Source of the DNA: JAILLW01 sp045640525
GTDB taxonomy: Bacteria; Bacillota; Clostridia; Lachnospirales; Lachnospiraceae
NCBI GenBank assembly: GCA_045640525.1
Contig: JAZUFE010000028.1
Coordinates: 1-64,000, forward strand
Length of the DNA stretch: 64,000 nucleotides
Reading direction: 5' to 3'
The notes beneath the pieces are model-generated. The model saw only the letters and a list, made by a program, of their open reading frames with translations, ran no database searches and was not told where the DNA came from. Shown here one piece after another: positions 61,926 to 64,000 of this stretch (its first letter is position 1; each line of letters begins with the position of its first letter). Both the position numbers and the translations under genes were made by a program.

Positions 61926-63244
61926 AGAGTAAGATAAATATAAGACTTGTTGGCATTGCTATACTAGCTGTACTTGCGACTGTTGTTGGAATTACAATAA
62001 TATATTATGGCCTTTTTCAAAGGCAGATTAGAGCGGACTTGTTGGTGAGTGCAAAACTTTTGAAGGATACGCACTATTTTGAGTCGGTTAATATAGATGC
62101 CGATGAAATAGATTTATCAACGGATATCAGTGAACTTCGAGTTACTTGGATTGGGGAGGATGGAGCTGTTCTATATGATAATGATGCATCAGCGGAACTC
62201 CTTGCCAATCATAACGATAGACCCGAAATTCGGGAAGCTTTCGGCAATGGGGAAGGAGAAGCAGTAAGAAGGTCAGATACAATGAATAAGAATACCTTTT
62301 ATTATGCTGTTCTTTTGGATAATGGAACGGTACTCCGTGTGGCAACTGATGCACAGAGCCTTTGGGCTGTGTTTATGTCTGTGGCACCAATCATTGCGCT
62401 TATCAGTTTACTCATTATTGCAATATGTGTTGGTATTTCGCACATGCTTACCAAGCAACTCTTACTACCGATAGAAACAATGGCAGGGAATTTAGAAAAT
62501 GTAGATTACAAATTCCCGTATAAGGAGTTGAATCCACTATCTGAAATGCTTCGGCGTCAACATACGGATATTTTGGCTGCGGCTAAGGCACGTCAAGATT
62601 TTACAGCCAATGTATCTCATGAACTAAAAACACCACTTACGGCGGTCTTGGGGTATGCCCAACTTTTAGAGGGAGGAATGGTGGAAGAGTCGCAGAGGCA
62701 TTTTTGCCGTGAAATCAGAAAAAATGCCGACAGATTGCTGGCACTTATTAATGATATTATCAGATTGTCCGAACTTGACCGAAAAGGATACGAACCAACT
62801 TTCGAAGCGGTGGATTTGTATGAAATTGCGAAAGAATGTATGGACGATCTTTTAGTGAATGCAAAGCAACGAAATGTGGCTATTTCTCTTGCAGGTGAAT
62901 CCTGCATTGTGCGGGGGAGTAAAGATTTGCTGAAGGAATTAATTGAAAATCTTTCACAGAATGCAATTAGGTATAATGATAACGGAGGGATGGTTTTGCT
63001 TACGGTTGGACCAAAGGATGGAAGAGCAATGCTTATTGTAAAAGATAACGGCATAGGAATTCCGGAATCGGAGCAAGAAAGAGTGTTTGAGAGATTTTAC
63101 AGAGTGGATAAAAGTAGGTCTAAAGCTACCGGAGGTACGGGGCTCGGACTTGCGATTGTTAAACATATCGTAGAAATCCACGATGCGAAGATTGAATTGG
63201 ATAGTACTCCGGGAATAGGAACAACAGTGTCTGTACTATTTTAG
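61922..63244 (+). CDS. PhoR-type sensor histidine kinase
   Basis: The 440-residue protein has two membrane helices (about 8-32 and 147-173) around an extracytoplasmic sensor, a HisKA domain with H233 (ANVSHELKTPLTAVLGY) and an HATPase domain (LSQNAIRYNDNGG, DNGIGIPESEQERVFERFY, GTGLGLAI). It is the cognate kinase of the upstream regulator. GTG start at 61922 inside the regulator's stop region. Confidence 0.9.
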   Translation: MKSKINIRLVGIAILAVLATVVGITIIYYGLFQRQIRADLLVSAKLLKDTHYFESVNIDADEIDLSTDISELRVTWIGEDGAVLYDNDASAELLANHNDRPEIREAFGNGEGEAVRRSDTMNKNTFYYAVLLDNGTVLRVATDAQSLWAVFMSVAPIIALISLLIIAICVGISHMLTKQLLLPIETMAGNLENVDYKFPYKELNPLSEMLRRQHTDILAAAKARQDFTANVSHELKTPLTAVLGYAQLLEGGMVEESQRHFCREIRKNADRLLALINDIIRLSELDRKGYEPTFEAVDLYEIAKECMDDLLVNAKQRNVAISLAGESCIVRGSKDLLKELIENLSQNAIRYNDNGGMVLLTVGPKDGRAMLIVKDNGIGIPESEQERVFERFYRVDKSRSKATGGTGLGLAIVKHIVEIHDAKIELDSTPGIGTTVSVLF

Positions 63245-63341
63245 GAATTTTGCAAAGGTCAGCTTGATTACACGGTACAAATTGATGCCAATATTAAAGT
63301 AAAAGCTCTGATACGGCGAAGATTTGGAGTGAAAACAATCG

Positions 63342-63371
63342 TTGCTGATATAAGCTTATCTATGATATAAT
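63342..63371 (+). promoter_or_regulatory. Probable promoter of ychF
   Basis: TTGCTG (63342-63347), 18-base spacer, TATAAT (63366-63371), about 105 bases before the ychF start codon. Nothing else is seen in the 230-base gap. Confidence 0.55.
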
Positions 63372-63475
63372 TATCAACTGTATTTTGGAAAAATAGTACG
63401 AAAAGCGGGGCAAAAACGTGGCGAAGATGTTTGAAAGTCCTGCAAGGTCCGTAATTACTAGGAGGAAATATAAAA

Positions 63476-64000
63476 ATGAAACTAGGAATCGTGGGACTTC
63501 CGAATGTCGGAAAGTCGACACTTTTTAATTCACTGACTAAGGCAGGAGCGGAAAGCGCCAACTATCCGTTCTGTACGATTGATCCCAATGTCGGTGTGGT
63601 GGCAGTGCCGGATGAAAGAATTAAATTGCTTGGAAATATGTACAATTCCAAGAAGATTACTCCTGCAGTGATAGAATTCGTGGATATTGCGGGATTGGTT
63701 AAAGGCGCATCGAAAGGCGAAGGGTTGGGCAACCAGTTCCTGGCCAATATCAGAGAGGTAGACGCAATTGTTCATGTTGTAAGATGCTTTGAGGATCCCA
63801 ATGTCGTACATGTCGATGGATCGATAGACCCAATCAGAGATATAGAAACAATTAATCTTGAATTGATATTTGCCGATATCGAGGTACTTGAAAGACGTCT
63901 TGCAAAGCAGGGAAGAGCGGCATTTAATGATAAGAAAATTGCCCGTGAGGTTGAATTTATCAAAAGTCTTATTGCTCATCTTGAGGGAGGCAATTTGGCA
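63476..64000 (+). CDS. ychF: Redox-regulated ATPase YchF (partial, cut by window end)
   Basis: 175 codons are visible, starting MKLGIVGLPNVGKSTLFNSL with the P-loop typical of the OBG/YchF family, then NYPFCTIDPNVG and VDIAGLVKGASKGEGLGNQFL. YchF proteins bind ATP rather than GTP and associate with ribosomes. The start follows aggagg at 63461-63466. The remaining roughly half of the gene lies outside the window. Confidence 0.95.
   Translation, partial: MKLGIVGLPNVGKSTLFNSLTKAGAESANYPFCTIDPNVGVVAVPDERIKLLGNMYNSKKITPAVIEFVDIAGLVKGASKGEGLGNQFLANIREVDAIVHVVRCFEDPNVVHVDGSIDPIRDIETINLELIFADIEVLERRLAKQGRAAFNDKKIAREVEFIKSLIAHLEGGNLA

Overview
The window reads as a chromosomal segment of an anaerobic, xylan-degrading Firmicute, most likely a Lachnospiraceae of the Butyrivibrio/Pseudobutyrivibrio kind. 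This is inferred from gene content and order: YesM/YesN-type regulators, a cytoplasmic xylo-oligosaccharide system, a fused SecDF, HemZ, a CIRCE-controlled groESL, and a murE-priA-def-fmt-rsmB-rlmN-prpC-prkC-rsgA cluster. The sequence is AT-rich, with strong AGGAGG-type ribosome binding sites and some GTG and TTG starts. No rRNA, tRNA, CRISPR array or intact insertion sequence was seen.

Layout. (1) 1-2300 is accessory: an MNT nucleotidyltransferase/HEPN pair lies between two diverged copies of a roughly 55-bp repeat, followed by two families of hairpins (GCCCCA and TGGACTT) and a small protein with a bacteriocin-leader-like N-terminus. (2) 2439-7478 holds signalling genes: a hybrid histidine kinase whose sensor resembles [FeFe]-hydrogenase, a DJ-1/PfpI protein, and a diguanylate cyclase with a LacI-type sugar-binding domain. 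(3) 7584-28087 is a xylan/aldouronate utilisation locus: GH3, GH8, an SGNH esterase, GH43 and GH115, all without signal peptides; an AraC regulator; a YesM/YesN two-component pair; a lipoprotein-dependent ABC importer; xylulokinase; and a FucI-like isomerase. (4) 28227-31155 holds a MATE exporter, a membrane acyltransferase and ybeY. (5) 31180-33231 is the CIRCE-groES-groEL unit, followed by a tandem repeat and an unusual QueD-like protein. (6) 34321-41624 runs rel, an MBL hydrolase, hemZ, an NhaC-type antiporter and a CorC/HlyC-type protein. (7) 41727-46794 holds secDF, recJ and a 1-phosphofructokinase-family gene. (8) 47154-58372 is the murE-to-rsgA cluster. (9) 58376-59261 is a scar joining two gene remnants. 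(10) 59377 onward holds a Na/Pi cotransporter-family protein, a PhoB/PhoR-like pair and the start of ychF.

How the genes work together. In the xylan locus, extracellular xylanases not in this window would release decorated xylo-oligosaccharides. The lipoprotein and two permeases would import them, with YesM/YesN as the likely sensor. Inside the cell GH115 would remove (methyl)glucuronic acid, the SGNH enzyme acetyl groups, and GH8, GH43 and GH3 would cut the chain to xylose, which an isomerase and xylulokinase pass to the pentose phosphate pathway. The cluster from murE to rsgA combines wall precursor synthesis, replication restart, protein N-terminus maturation, rRNA modification, Ser/Thr kinase-phosphatase signalling and ribosome assembly.

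The items most worth follow-up are the hydrogenase-like sensor kinase (2439-4937), the hairpin that buries the GH3 ribosome binding site and start codon (7530-7586), the FucI-like isomerase in place of xylose isomerase, the QueD-like protein lacking the family cysteine, the hairpin arrays at 1029-1714, and the pseudogene junction near 58800.
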